Below are positions 34,124 through 42,788 of a DNA stretch of 64,000 bases, one piece after another. The stretch's first letter is position 1, and each line of letters starts with the position of its first letter. Origin of the DNA: Clostridiales bacterium (GTDB lineage Bacteria; Bacillota; Clostridia; Saccharofermentanales; DTU023); NCBI GenBank assembly GCA_004556925.1, contig SFFI01000003.1, positions 58,228 to 122,227 on the forward strand, read 5' to 3'. The notes beneath the pieces were generated by a model. That model had not been told where the DNA came from. It saw only the letters and a program-made list of their open reading frames with translations, and did not search any database. Both the position numbers and the translations under genes were made by a program.

Positions 34124-34315
34124 GCTAATTCTCCTATCTCACGGCTAATCGGACCGGACCCATACCGGCCAAGCCACATTTAGCTAAAATAACTGAAGCT
34201 ATTCTAGCATTTACCGGGTGGAGAAAAGCGGGCAAAGGCCTGCAAAACCCATGTTTTAGGGCATTTGTTGGAAAGTTTTAGGACTCCCGTAACCTAATAG
34301 CAATAATGGCCTGGC

Positions 34316-34933
34316 CTAGGCATGACCTGCACGGAGGTCATCCAGGGTACGACCAAAGTCCTCTAGGCAATTTTCTAAAAACCAATTGACCTCCGGGCGG
34401 TCATAGGCCAAAAGTTTCTCGCGGGTGGACTCTGCGGCATCCTTGAACTCATGGTTGCCAAAGGCCAATTCGTCCAAGCATTTGAGGTAGGCCGAAAGGG
34501 TATCCGCCGCCTTCACGAGGGGTTTGGCTAGGGCAAACTCCTCGGCCTGGTCGCCAGCCCCCTCTTGGTAGAGATAGGCCCGATAATCTTCTTGCATATC
34601 TGCGGGGATACCCTGGACCATGAGGTCCAAGGCTTCCCCTTCTACTTCCTTAAAGGACCGGTGGATGCGGGTATTAAAGTATTTGATGGGGGTAGGAAGG
34701 TCCCCGGTAATAATTTCAGAGACATCGTGGTAGAGGGCCAGCATCACGCAGGTTTCCGGCCGAGGGCCCGGCAGGTTCGGGAAATAGGACCGGCGGATCA
34801 GGGCAAGGGCATGGGCAAAATAGGCTACCTCAAGGGTGTGCTCCTGGAGGTTTTCCGTCTGGGAGTTGCGCATGAGCGACCAGCGCTCAATATAGCGCAT
34901 GCGGTGGAGCATAGCATAAAAATAATTTCCCAT
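34316..34933 (-). CDS. HD-domain 5'-nucleotidase, YfbR-like
   Basis: 205 residues: RMRYIERWSLMRNSQTENLQEHTLEVAYFAHALA (R-W...E-N-x-x-E-H-S), LALYHDVSEIITGDLPTPIKY (HD pair and G-D-x-P-T-P-x-K) and LVKAADTLSAYLKCLDEL (late metal-binding Asp). This matches E. coli YfbR, a dNMP-specific 5'-deoxynucleotidase. It sits 42 nt downstream of a dGTPase-like gene, so both may shape dNTP pools. Confidence 0.9.
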   Translation of the reverse strand: MGNYFYAMLHRMRYIERWSLMRNSQTENLQEHTLEVAYFAHALALIRRSYFPNLPGPRPETCVMLALYHDVSEIITGDLPTPIKYFNTRIHRSFKEVEGEALDLMVQGIPADMQEDYRAYLYQEGAGDQAEEFALAKPLVKAADTLSAYLKCLDELAFGNHEFKDAAESTREKLLAYDRPEVNWFLENCLEDFGRTLDDLRAGHA

Positions 34934-34975
34934 AAGCGTATCCTTTCCCTCTCGTCCCCTAGGCTTTTATAATTT

Positions 34976-36121
34976 TTATATTTGGTAGATACTCTTGAAG
35001 CTCTCCGAGGCGTAGACATCCGTCATCCCGGCAAGATAGTCACAAATAATCCGGTCGCGGCTGGCCTGGGGCTCGGGGTGTTCTGCAGCAAATTTGGCTA
35101 GATTGGCCAAGACCGGAATAGGCGACTGGGCCAGGGCTTCTGGATCCTCTAAGCCCTGCTTGAAGGCTTCATAGAGCCCATCCACAATCTGGCGGGCAAT
35201 AAATTCATAGCGGCGGACCTTGGCCGAGGCATAAATCCGATGGGCGTTGAGTTGCAGGAGTGCACTCATGGCCTGTGCCGGGCCAGGCGAAAGTTTAATC
35301 GCATCCTGGCCCTGGCTGGTTCGGATAATATCCGTCACCAAATTGTTGACGATATCCCGGTTACTGGCCCCCAAAGTCTGCTTAAGGTCGCGGGGGATAT
35401 CCTCAAAGTCCATGAGGCCGGCCCGGGCTGCGTCTTCTATATCCCTGCCCAAATAGGCAATCCGGTCGGCAATGCGTACCACACAGCCCTCTAGGCTGGC
35501 TGGTAGGGCATGGCTTTCCGCACCGGGATAGAGGTCTTTTTCAGTTTTCTCCCGGTTGGCATGGAGGTCCGTCTCCAGGTAGCGCTCTCCGCAGTGGGAA
35601 ACGATGCCGTCACGGACCTCAAAACTGAGGTTGAGCCCTTGGCGCTTACCTTGGTGTTCCGCTAGGACATCAATCACCCTCAGGCTATGGACTTCATGTT
35701 TAAATTGGAAGCCTGACCCTTCTCGGCGGAGGATGGCATTGAGCTCTGCCTCACCAGAGTGGCCAAAGGGCGCGTGGCCTAAGTCATGGCCCAGGGCAAT
35801 CGCTTCAATGAGATCTTCATTGAGTCGCAAGGCCTTACCGATGGTCCGGGCAATATAGGACACATAGATCACATGTTCCATGCGGGTACAGACGTGGTCA
35901 GACCGGGGGTTAAAAAAGACTTGTGTTTTGTGGCGGAGGCGGCGGAAATCCAAGCTGTAAATAATGCGCCCCATATCTCTTTCGTAGGCTGTCCGGGTCG
36001 TACACGGGGCCTCTGGCTTGCGCCTGCCCCGGGACCGAGCCGCGGGTACGGCATAGGGGCTCAGGCGTTCTAACTCTTCCGCTTCTTTGATTTCCCGAAT
36101 GTTTGCTCTTGGGTCTAACAT
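34976..36121 (-). CDS. dgt: Deoxyguanosinetriphosphate triphosphohydrolase-like protein
   Basis: 381 residues of the bacterial dGTPase family (type 2/EF1143-like). Key residues: DMGRIIYSLDFRRLRHKTQVFFNPRSDHVCTRMEHVIYVSYIARTIG (R-L-x-x-K-T-Q-V and T-R-L-x-H-x-x-x-V), ALGHDLGHAPFGHSGEAELN (the HD metal site), HEVHSLRVID, and VRIADRIAYLGRDIEDA (late Asp). It removes triphosphate from dNTPs. Adjacent to the YfbR-like gene and pcrA. Confidence 0.92.
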   Translation of the reverse strand: MLDPRANIREIKEAEELERLSPYAVPAARSRGRRKPEAPCTTRTAYERDMGRIIYSLDFRRLRHKTQVFFNPRSDHVCTRMEHVIYVSYIARTIGKALRLNEDLIEAIALGHDLGHAPFGHSGEAELNAILRREGSGFQFKHEVHSLRVIDVLAEHQGKRQGLNLSFEVRDGIVSHCGERYLETDLHANREKTEKDLYPGAESHALPASLEGCVVRIADRIAYLGRDIEDAARAGLMDFEDIPRDLKQTLGASNRDIVNNLVTDIIRTSQGQDAIKLSPGPAQAMSALLQLNAHRIYASAKVRRYEFIARQIVDGLYEAFKQGLEDPEALAQSPIPVLANLAKFAAEHPEPQASRDRIICDYLAGMTDVYASESFKSIYQI

Positions 36122-36144
36122 ACCGGCTACCGCCTTTCCACGCC

Positions 36145-38535
36145 CTAGTCTAAGACATCTAGGTCAGCCATAGAGGCCATCATGTGCTTGGTCTTGCCCC
36201 CAAAGTCGATACTTAAAATCGCATCGGTACTGGTGCTTTCTTTCTTGATCAGGGTCCCTTCGCCAAAACGTTTGTGCCTGACCTTGGCCCCTGGCTCTAG
36301 CTGGCAGAGCTGGCTTTGCGCGCTGGGAGTGTTTGTGTGCAGGCTAGTCTTGGGCGCCTTGCGGGTAAAGGGATTTTCTGTCGGCTGACTCTTAAACCCT
36401 GACCTGGTGAGAAACTCCCCATCCCCGTAGCGAGAGCCCCCGCTTTCTTCAATCAAGCGGTCGGGAATTTCCTTGAGAAATTGGGAGGGTGGGTTATAGG
36501 TTGTTTTACCATAGATCAAGCGGGACTGGGCAGTGGTCATGGCAAGCCTTTTGCGGGCCCGGGTAATCGCGACATAGAAAAGACGCCGTTCTTCCTCCTC
36601 GTCTTCCGGGCTCAATAGTTTGTTGACATTGGGGAAAATCCCCTGCTCCACCCCCACAATAAAGCAGGCATCAAATTCTAAGCCCTTGGCGGAGTGAATC
36701 GTCATCAGGGAGACTGTCTCCGCAGGGTCCTCCTCATCTCCCGCGGCAAAGAGAGCAGCATTTTCCAGGAAGCTCCGGGTTAAGACAGGTAGGCTCAAGT
36801 CTCTCTGGGTCAAAGCACTTTGGTCATCTAGGAGAGCCTGGGTAAGCGCTCCCTCTCCATAGCGGTCACTGAGCTCGGCAATTACTGCCAAGTCTGCGGC
36901 CTGGCGGTTGGCGAATTCCAGGGCATCAGACCGGAGTTCCTCCAGGTTTTGTAAGCGGGATTCGGCTTCTAGGTTGAGCTTCTGATGTTCGGCTTGCCAA
37001 AAGCCATAGAGGCCAGATTCTTCTTCCACATATTTAATGAAGTCAGGGAAACTGACCTGGTTGGTCTGGGCAACTACACGCATCCGGTCGATCAAGGCGG
37101 CAAATTCCTGGAGGCGGACCGCCGCATGAGAGAGGTCTGGATACTGGTCAGCCCGACCGGCTACTTCCAGGGGGGAGACACCCTCATTCGTGGCATAGTT
37201 AAGCACCCGGTCTACTGTGACTTGGCCCAAACTCCGCTTGGGGGTATTAATCACCCGTTCAAAAGCCAGGCGATCGTGTGGACTGTCAATCAGGCGGAGG
37301 TAGGCCAGGACATCTCGGATTTCCTTGCGGTCATAGAAGCGCAGGCCGCCGTAAATCTTGTAGGGAATGCCCTCTTCCCTGAGGGCAAATTCCAGGTTAC
37401 GGCTGAGGGCGTTGAGCCGGTATAAGATGCCTATTTGTGCGGGCGAAATAGGGTCCTCTGCCCTTTGACTGAGGCGTTTGATTTCCTGGGCAATCCACCT
37501 GGCCTCAGTATAGTGGTCGGCCGCCCGGTAAAATTGGATCGCTTCGCCGCCCTTACTGGAGGTCCAAAGTTTTTTCTCTACCCGCTTTTCATTGTTGGAG
37601 ATAACCGCGTTCGCTGCCTGCAAAATAACGGGCGTAGACCGGTAGTTCTGTTCCAGCTTGACAATGTGGGCCTGGGGGAAATCTTTTTCAAAATTCAGGA
37701 TATTCTCGTGCTGGGCCCCCCGGAAGGAATAAATAGACTGGTCATCGTCCCCCACCACACAGAGGTTGCCATGGGCAGATGCCAGGAGGCGCAGGGTCTC
37801 GTACTGGACCTTGTTGGTATCCTGGTACTCATCCACCAAGATATGGCGGAAACGCCCAGCGTATGCCGCCAGCACCTCCGGGTTTTGCCGGAAGAGCTGG
37901 ACTGCATAGAGAAGAATATCGTCAAAGTCCATGGAGTTTTGGTCCTTAAGGGCCTTCTGATAGGCCAGGTAGGCCCTGGCTACATCCTGGTAATAGGCAT
38001 GCTGCTGGCGGAAGCCCCTGGCTTCTTGGGCCTCATAGTCCTGGGGGCTCAGCATGTGGTTTTTGGCATGCGAAATCTGTCGGTGGGCATCGGCGGGCGG
38101 CAGGTAGTGGTCATCTATGCGCAGGTCCTTGAGCACCTGTTTGAGCAAGGTCTTCTGTTCGTCAGAATCCAGGATGGTAAAGCTATCCGTAAAGCCTAAT
38201 AGCTCCGCATTGGGCCGCAGGATGCGCAGGAGCATGGAGTGAAAGGTGCCTACCCACATGTGCCTAGCCACTGGACCCAGAAGCCCTACCAGGCGTTCTT
38301 TCATTTCGTTGGCCGCCTTATTGGTAAAGGTCAGAGCCAAGATTTCTGCTGGATGCAGACCCTGAGCCACCAGCCAGGCGATCCTCCGGGTAATGACCCG
38401 GGTCTTACCGGAACCAGCCCCCGCAAAAACTAAAAGAGGGCCGCTGCCATATGAAACCGCCTCTCTTTGCGGTGGGTTGAGATCTTGGAGAATTTGCTGA
38501 TTGAGTTCGGGGGAAGACAGTGGGTTTGAATACAT
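36145..38535 (-). CDS. pcrA: ATP-dependent DNA helicase PcrA (UvrD/Rep family)
   Basis: 796 residues with all superfamily 1A motifs: I LLVFAGAGSGKTRVITRRIAWL, Ia LTFTNKAANEMKERL, II ILVDEYQDTNKVQYE, III VVGDDDQSIYSFRGA, IV LEQNYRS, V VSLMTIHSAKGLEFDACFIVG, VI EEERRLFYVAITRARKRL. The C-terminal KVRHKRFGEGTL-type Tudor-like fold that contacts RNA polymerase is present (GAKVRHKRFGEGTLIKK). It unwinds DNA in repair and replication and counters stalled transcription. Confidence 0.97.
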   Translation of the reverse strand: MYSNPLSSPELNQQILQDLNPPQREAVSYGSGPLLVFAGAGSGKTRVITRRIAWLVAQGLHPAEILALTFTNKAANEMKERLVGLLGPVARHMWVGTFHSMLLRILRPNAELLGFTDSFTILDSDEQKTLLKQVLKDLRIDDHYLPPADAHRQISHAKNHMLSPQDYEAQEARGFRQQHAYYQDVARAYLAYQKALKDQNSMDFDDILLYAVQLFRQNPEVLAAYAGRFRHILVDEYQDTNKVQYETLRLLASAHGNLCVVGDDDQSIYSFRGAQHENILNFEKDFPQAHIVKLEQNYRSTPVILQAANAVISNNEKRVEKKLWTSSKGGEAIQFYRAADHYTEARWIAQEIKRLSQRAEDPISPAQIGILYRLNALSRNLEFALREEGIPYKIYGGLRFYDRKEIRDVLAYLRLIDSPHDRLAFERVINTPKRSLGQVTVDRVLNYATNEGVSPLEVAGRADQYPDLSHAAVRLQEFAALIDRMRVVAQTNQVSFPDFIKYVEEESGLYGFWQAEHQKLNLEAESRLQNLEELRSDALEFANRQAADLAVIAELSDRYGEGALTQALLDDQSALTQRDLSLPVLTRSFLENAALFAAGDEEDPAETVSLMTIHSAKGLEFDACFIVGVEQGIFPNVNKLLSPEDEEEERRLFYVAITRARKRLAMTTAQSRLIYGKTTYNPPSQFLKEIPDRLIEESGGSRYGDGEFLTRSGFKSQPTENPFTRKAPKTSLHTNTPSAQSQLCQLEPGAKVRHKRFGEGTLIKKESTSTDAILSIDFGGKTKHMMASMADLDVLD

Positions 38536-38649
38536 GGAAGGTCCTTACTGTAGACGGGGCTGCAGAGGGAGTGCAGACAAGTGGGCAGCTTAGGCTGCAG
38601 AGGAATAACGGATATCTTAAAGTATAGAGGAAATAGGGCTGAGGACAAG

Positions 38650-38671
38650 AGGAGGGGCCATAAGCCCCTCC
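38650..38671 (-). terminator. Likely terminator after hpf
   Basis: Minus strand GGAGGGGC, loop of 5, GCCCCTCC followed by a weak TCTTGT tract, about 28 bp after the hpf stop. Confidence 0.6.
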
Positions 38672-38698
38672 CTAAAATGCTAAATTGTGGTTGAGAGT

Positions 38699-39241
38699 TT
38701 AGTATTCCGGTTCCAGAATACCGTAGTCGCCATCATGCCGCTTATAGAGCACACAAACCTTGCCCGTTTCAGGGCTCAGGTAGAGGAAGAAATCATGGTC
38801 GATCAATTCCATTTGCAGAGCGGCTTCTTCGGGATCCATCGCATCAATCACGAAGCGTTTGCGCCGGGTAATCTCGGGTGTGGCTTCCTGGATTTCTTCT
38901 TCCGTTAGGGCCGGCAACTGGTCCAGATAGTCATCCATGTAAGATAGGTCGCGTTTACGCTTTTTCAGCTTGCTCTTGTGCTTGCGGATTTGGCGTTCCA
39001 GGTTATCAATGGCAGCATCCAAAGCCACTTTGGCTTCGGGAGCCGTGGCTTCAACCCGGTAGATATCCCTGTGTATCTTCAGGGTAATTTCTACTTTAAC
39101 ATCTTTTTGGTCGGGTTGGACTTTGACCGTGGTGACAGCCTCATCACCAAAGAAACGATGGAATTTACTAAGTTGGGATTCAACTTCTTCGCGCAATCTG
39201 TCGTTGACCGACATATTAACGCCAGTGATTTCAATTTTCAT
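38699..39241 (-). CDS. hpf: Ribosome hibernation promoting factor, long form
   Basis: 180 residues. N-terminal HPF domain: MKIEITGVNMSVNDRLREEVESQLSKFHRFF, VEITLKIHRDIYRVEATAPEAKVALDAAIDNLERQIRKHKSKL. C-terminal dimerisation domain: VTRRKRF-like EITRRKRFVIDAMDPEEAALQMELIDHDFFLYLSPETGKVCVLYKRHDGDYGILEPEY. It joins two 70S ribosomes into inactive 100S dimers in stationary phase. AAAGGATTCGCAT precedes the ATG. TATAAT near plus-strand 39324-39329 (minus strand) may be its promoter. Confidence 0.97.
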   Translation of the reverse strand: MKIEITGVNMSVNDRLREEVESQLSKFHRFFGDEAVTTVKVQPDQKDVKVEITLKIHRDIYRVEATAPEAKVALDAAIDNLERQIRKHKSKLKKRKRDLSYMDDYLDQLPALTEEEIQEATPEITRRKRFVIDAMDPEEAALQMELIDHDFFLYLSPETGKVCVLYKRHDGDYGILEPEY

Positions 39242-39278
39242 ATGCGAATCCTTTCTCTCTTCTACTGGTCATTACAGC

Positions 39279-39307
39279 TTGGGCTTAGGCACCTGGCCTA
39301 AGCCCAA
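39279..39307. terminator. 12-bp inverted repeat between gap and hpf
   Basis: TTGGGCTTAGGC and GCCTAAGCCCAA form a perfect 12-bp stem with a 5-nt loop. It lies 100 bp beyond the gap stop and 38 bp before hpf, so it is either the gap terminator (no good T-run) or a stem-loop in the hpf leader. Confidence 0.5.
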
Positions 39308-39410
39308 TTTTAATGACTACTTATATTATAGAACTAGGCCCAAGCCAGGTAAAGCCAAGTTAACACTTAGGCAAGCCTGACTTGATTTGACTTGGTTGCA
39401 GCCGCTTTAA

Positions 39411-40490
39411 TTAAAGTCTGCCGTCTGCCTTACCCATGTGGAGCATGAGGTCAATGGTGCGGTTGGAGTAACCCCACTCGTTGTCATACCAAGAAACAAC
39501 CTTGAAGAAGCGTTTCTCACCAGGCAGGTTGTTGCTCAGGGTCGCTTGAGAGTCATAGATAGAAGAGTGGCTGTCTCCAATGATATCGCTAGAAACGATA
39601 GGATCCTTGGTGTAGCCCAGGATGCCCTTGAGGTAAGTCTCAGAGGCCTTCTTCATGAGTTCGTCGATTTCCTCGATGGAGGTATCCCGCTTGGCGGTGA
39701 AAGTCAGGTCAACGGTGGAACCCGTGACGGTAGGCACACGGAAGGACATCCCTGTCAGGATGCCGTTGACTTCGGGCAGAATCTTACCCACGGCTTTAGC
39801 GGCGCCGGTAGTAGAGGGAATAATGTTAACTGCGGCAGCACGGCCACCACGCCAGTCCTTATTGGAGGGGCCATCTACGGTCTTCTGAGTAGCGGTATAA
39901 GCGTGAACAGTGGTCATCAAGCCCTTTTCAATACCTATGCCTTCCTTGAGCAGGACATGTACCAGAGGGGCTAAGCAGTTGGTGGTGCAGGAAGCGTTAG
40001 AAACGATATCGTGTTCTGCAGAAACGTATTCGTTTTCGTTAACGCCCATGAGCAGCATCTTGAAGCCATCGCCCTTACCAGGAGCAGAAAGGATGACTTT
40101 TTGTGCGCCCGCTTCAATGTGGCCATGGGCATCTTCATACTTGGTGAAACGGCCGGTGGATTCCAGGACATACTCGGCGCCCAGTTCTTTCCAAGGGCAT
40201 TCGCTGGGGTGCTTAGAGGCCATCAGCACAGGAACTTCGTGCTTGCCGTCTACAACTAAAATATCATCAAACTCCAGCTCGGGCTTGGATTTTTTGCTGG
40301 AATAGACCTGCTTGGCACGACCCTGGGCAGAGTCATAATTGAGCTGGTAAGCAGTGTAGGACGCATCGATGTTAAGGTCGGTAACGGCGACGACTTTAAA
40401 GGTATCGTCCAGTAGGCCACGTTGAGCCATTGCGCGGAAAACTAAGCGGCCAATACGGCCAAAACCATTGATTGCAAGTTTAATTGCCAT
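39411..40490 (-). CDS. gap: Glyceraldehyde-3-phosphate dehydrogenase (NAD, glycolytic type)
   Basis: 359 residues, about 25 longer than the common 335. NAD domain INGFGRIGRLVFRAM, catalytic ISNASCTTNCLAPL here as VSNASCTTNCLAPL, GLMTTVHAYTATQKTVDGPSNKDWRGGRAAAVNIIPSTTGAAKAVGKILPEVNG, and VSWYDNEWGYSNRTIDL. Extra residues occur around KKSKPELEFDDILVVDGKHEVPVLMASKHPSECPWKELG, as in the long GapA branch. Strong AAGGAGGAAAAACA before the ATG and a consensus promoter suggest high expression. The tandem repeat array lies just upstream of the promoter. Confidence 0.97.
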   Translation of the reverse strand: MAIKLAINGFGRIGRLVFRAMAQRGLLDDTFKVVAVTDLNIDASYTAYQLNYDSAQGRAKQVYSSKKSKPELEFDDILVVDGKHEVPVLMASKHPSECPWKELGAEYVLESTGRFTKYEDAHGHIEAGAQKVILSAPGKGDGFKMLLMGVNENEYVSAEHDIVSNASCTTNCLAPLVHVLLKEGIGIEKGLMTTVHAYTATQKTVDGPSNKDWRGGRAAAVNIIPSTTGAAKAVGKILPEVNGILTGMSFRVPTVTGSTVDLTFTAKRDTSIEEIDELMKKASETYLKGILGYTKDPIVSSDIIGDSHSSIYDSQATLSNNLPGEKRFFKVVSWYDNEWGYSNRTIDLMLHMGKADGRL

Positions 40491-40535
40491 TGTTTTTCCT
40501 CCTTGGAAAATCTTTTTGTGAGCTTTTCTGCGTTA

Positions 40536-40556
40536 TTGAATAACTATTGTATTCAA
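40536..40556 (-). promoter_or_regulatory. Candidate operator of gap
   Basis: TTGAATAACTATTGTATTCAA is an imperfect palindrome (arms TTGAATA/TATTCAA) immediately downstream of the gap -10 box, a typical position for repressor binding. The regulator is unknown. Confidence 0.35.
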
Positions 40557-40562
40557 TTGATC

Positions 40563-40591
40563 ATTTTACATGCCCCCCGCTCCATTAGCAA
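40563..40591 (-). promoter_or_regulatory. Promoter of gap
   Basis: Minus strand TTGCTA (plus 40586-40591), 17-bp spacer, TAAAAT (plus 40563-40568). Good sigma-A match about 70 bp before the start codon. Confidence 0.6.
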
Positions 40592-40631
40592 GCTGTGGAT
40601 GGCCGGAAGGCTATGCGGCTAAAGTGCAAAA

Positions 40632-41193
40632 GGTCGTTTTGCCGCCAATGACTGGGCAACAAAATGAAACAGGATTGGTGGCAATCTAGCGGAAATGCGG
40701 TTTTGCCACCAAAGACTCAGCGCTATAAAAATTTTCTCTTGGTGGGAAAATTGATAAAGGTCATTTTGCCACCAATGGTTGGGCAATAAAATGAAACAGG
40801 ATTGGTGGCAATCTAGCGGAATGTGATTTTGCCACCAAAGACTCAGCGCTATAAAAAATTTCTCTTAGTGGGAAAATCGATAAAGGTCGTTTTGCCACCA
40901 ATGGCTGGGCAACAAAATGAAACAGGATTGCTGGCAATCTAGCGGAATGTGATTTTGCCACCAAAGACTCCGTGTTATTAAAATTATCTCTTGGTGGCAA
41001 AATTGAGAAAAGGTCGCTTTGCCACCAATGCCTGAGCAATAAAATGAAACAGGATTGGTGGCAATCTAGCGGAATGTGATTTTGCCACCAAAGACTCTGT
41101 GTCATAAAAATTTTGTCTTGGTGGGAAAATTGATAAAGGTCGTTTTGCCACCAATGGCTGGGCAACAAAATGAAACAGGATTGGTGGCAATCT
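40632..41193 (+). repeat. Tandem array of about 126-bp units (4.4 copies) with TTGCCACCAA inverted words
   Basis: Units start at 40632, 40759, 40885, 41012 and 41138 (126 or 127 bp apart), the last being partial. Each unit carries four words: TTGCCACCAA, TTGGTGGCAA, TTGCCACCAA, TTGGTGGGAA at offsets 8, 44, 71 and 107, so alternating orientation with 36 and 27 bp spacing, or two 63-bp half-units. Each half could fold as a hairpin. It fills nearly all of the 840-bp gap between gap and gcvPB. A 172-residue minus-strand frame across it is only translated repeat. Confidence 0.92.
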
Positions 41194-41243
41194 ATTAGCA
41201 GATATTGCTCATCCCAACCCACTTTTTCTCCTTTTAGAGAAAT

Positions 41244-41288
41244 AAAAAGCGCCGTAGCTGGGTCGCGAGACCTGGCCACGGCGCGGAT
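41244..41288 (-). terminator. Rho-independent terminator of the glycine cleavage genes
   Basis: Minus strand GCGCCGTGGCCAGGT, loop TCTCGCG, ACCCAGCTACGGCGC, then TTTTTATTT. Long stem 45 bp after the gcvPB stop. Confidence 0.9.
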
Positions 41289-41331
41289 CAGATGATGGGC
41301 TCAGGAGCGAGCCTGTTTGTTTAAACTGGGC

Positions 41332-42786
41332 CTAGCCCTCGAACTTTACGACCAGGTCCTTGGCCGCTTTGACTTCATCAGGACGGCGGACCGGGGTATG
41401 GTGCGGGGCTGCATGGATCAGGTCAGGGTTGTTTTCAACCTCTTTTGCAATCTCTTGCATGGCATGCACCATCTTCTGCATACCTTCTACTGTCTCGGTG
41501 TCCGTGGGCTCAAACATCATGGCCTCGTGGACAATGAGGGGGAAGTAGACTGTGGGCGGATGGATGCCATAGTCAATCATGCGCTTGGCCATATCCATGG
41601 TGTTGCAGCCCTGCTTGGCCTGGATGTCACCGGAGAGGACAAACTCGTGCATGACGGGCTGGTCTGTAGAGGTGGCATAGAGGTCCTTGAGCTTGCCATA
41701 GAGGTAGTTGGCATTAGCCACAGCTGCCTCGGCAGAGTCCTTGAGGCCCTCATAACCATTAGCCATAAGGTAGGATAGGGCACGCAGGAGAACAGCAGTT
41801 GCACCGTTGAAAGAACGGACGCGACCAAAGCTCTCGGGGCGATCATAGTCCCAGAAGTACTTGTCGCCTTCCTTAGCCAGGACAGGCTTGGGCAGGTAGG
41901 GCTTGAGGAAATCTTTGCAGCCTACAGGGCCAGCACCAGGACCGCCACCACCGTGCGGGGTAGACAGGGTCTTATGCACATTTAAGTGGACGCAGTCAAA
42001 GCCCATATCACCAGGACGCACCTGCATCATGATGGGGTTGAGGTTGGCGCCATCGTAGTACATGAGTCCGCCGCAGTCGTGCACGGCTTGGGTGATCTCT
42101 TTGACCTGAGTCTCAAAAAGGCCCAGGGTATTAGGGTTAGTCAGCATCATGCCGGCTACCGTTTCGTCACACTTGGACTTGAGGTCTTCGACATCCACTT
42201 CACCGTTAGGCAGGGATTTGACTTCCCGAATCTTGTAGCCCGCCATGGCTGCGGTGGCAGGGTTGGTGCCGTGTGCAGAGTCGGGAACCAGAATATACTT
42301 GCGGGCCTCGTCATGTCTGGCCTGGTGGTAAGACTTGATCAGCATAACGCCAGCATATTCGCCGTGGGCACCCGCTGCAGGTTGCAGGGTAAAGCCATCC
42401 ATCCCGGTGAGGTCACAGAGGAGTTCTTCCAGGTGGTAGAGGGCCTTGAGTGTACCCTGAACAGTCGCATCTGGCTGCATGGGGTGAACATGGGCAAAGC
42501 CAGGCATGGCCACAACGTCTTCGTTAATCTTGGGGTTGTACTTCATGGTGCAGGAACCCAAGGGATAGGGGCCATTTTCCACACCATAGTTTTTATTGGA
42601 GAGGTTGGTGTAGTGGCGGATAACTTGGAGCTCTGCTAGGTTGGGCAGATCCAGGCTGTCGCGCAGCTTGTCCTGGCCATACCAGCTTTTAAGGTCAGAG
42701 CTGAGGCGGTCACCTTCAGGTATAAAGGCCCTCCTGCCTCCCGCTTGGGGCAGTTCAAACACGAGTTTACGATCATTAATTAACAT
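41332..42786 (-). CDS. gcvPB: Glycine dehydrogenase (decarboxylating) subunit 2
   Basis: 484 residues. PLP site DCVHLNVHKTLSTPHGGGGPGAGPVG contains the Schiff-base Lys in NVHKT; LGSCTMKYNPKINE and LQPAAGAHGEYAGVMLI are further GcvP marks. With GcvPA it forms the P-protein that decarboxylates glycine and passes the aminomethyl group to GcvH. Starts 2 nt after the gcvPA stop. Two-subunit P-protein is typical of Firmicutes. Confidence 0.97.
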   Translation of the reverse strand: MLINDRKLVFELPQAGGRRAFIPEGDRLSSDLKSWYGQDKLRDSLDLPNLAELQVIRHYTNLSNKNYGVENGPYPLGSCTMKYNPKINEDVVAMPGFAHVHPMQPDATVQGTLKALYHLEELLCDLTGMDGFTLQPAAGAHGEYAGVMLIKSYHQARHDEARKYILVPDSAHGTNPATAAMAGYKIREVKSLPNGEVDVEDLKSKCDETVAGMMLTNPNTLGLFETQVKEITQAVHDCGGLMYYDGANLNPIMMQVRPGDMGFDCVHLNVHKTLSTPHGGGGPGAGPVGCKDFLKPYLPKPVLAKEGDKYFWDYDRPESFGRVRSFNGATAVLLRALSYLMANGYEGLKDSAEAAVANANYLYGKLKDLYATSTDQPVMHEFVLSGDIQAKQGCNTMDMAKRMIDYGIHPPTVYFPLIVHEAMMFEPTDTETVEGMQKMVHAMQEIAKEVENNPDLIHAAPHHTPVRRPDEVKAAKDLVVKFEG

Positions 42787-42788
42787 GC

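Noticed and set aside
40761..41279. 172-residue minus-strand frame with repeated blocks such as ESLVAKSHSARLPP
   Set aside because: It is a translation of the 126-bp DNA repeat, shifts frame where units are 127 bp, begins inside the gcv terminator and lacks a ribosome site.
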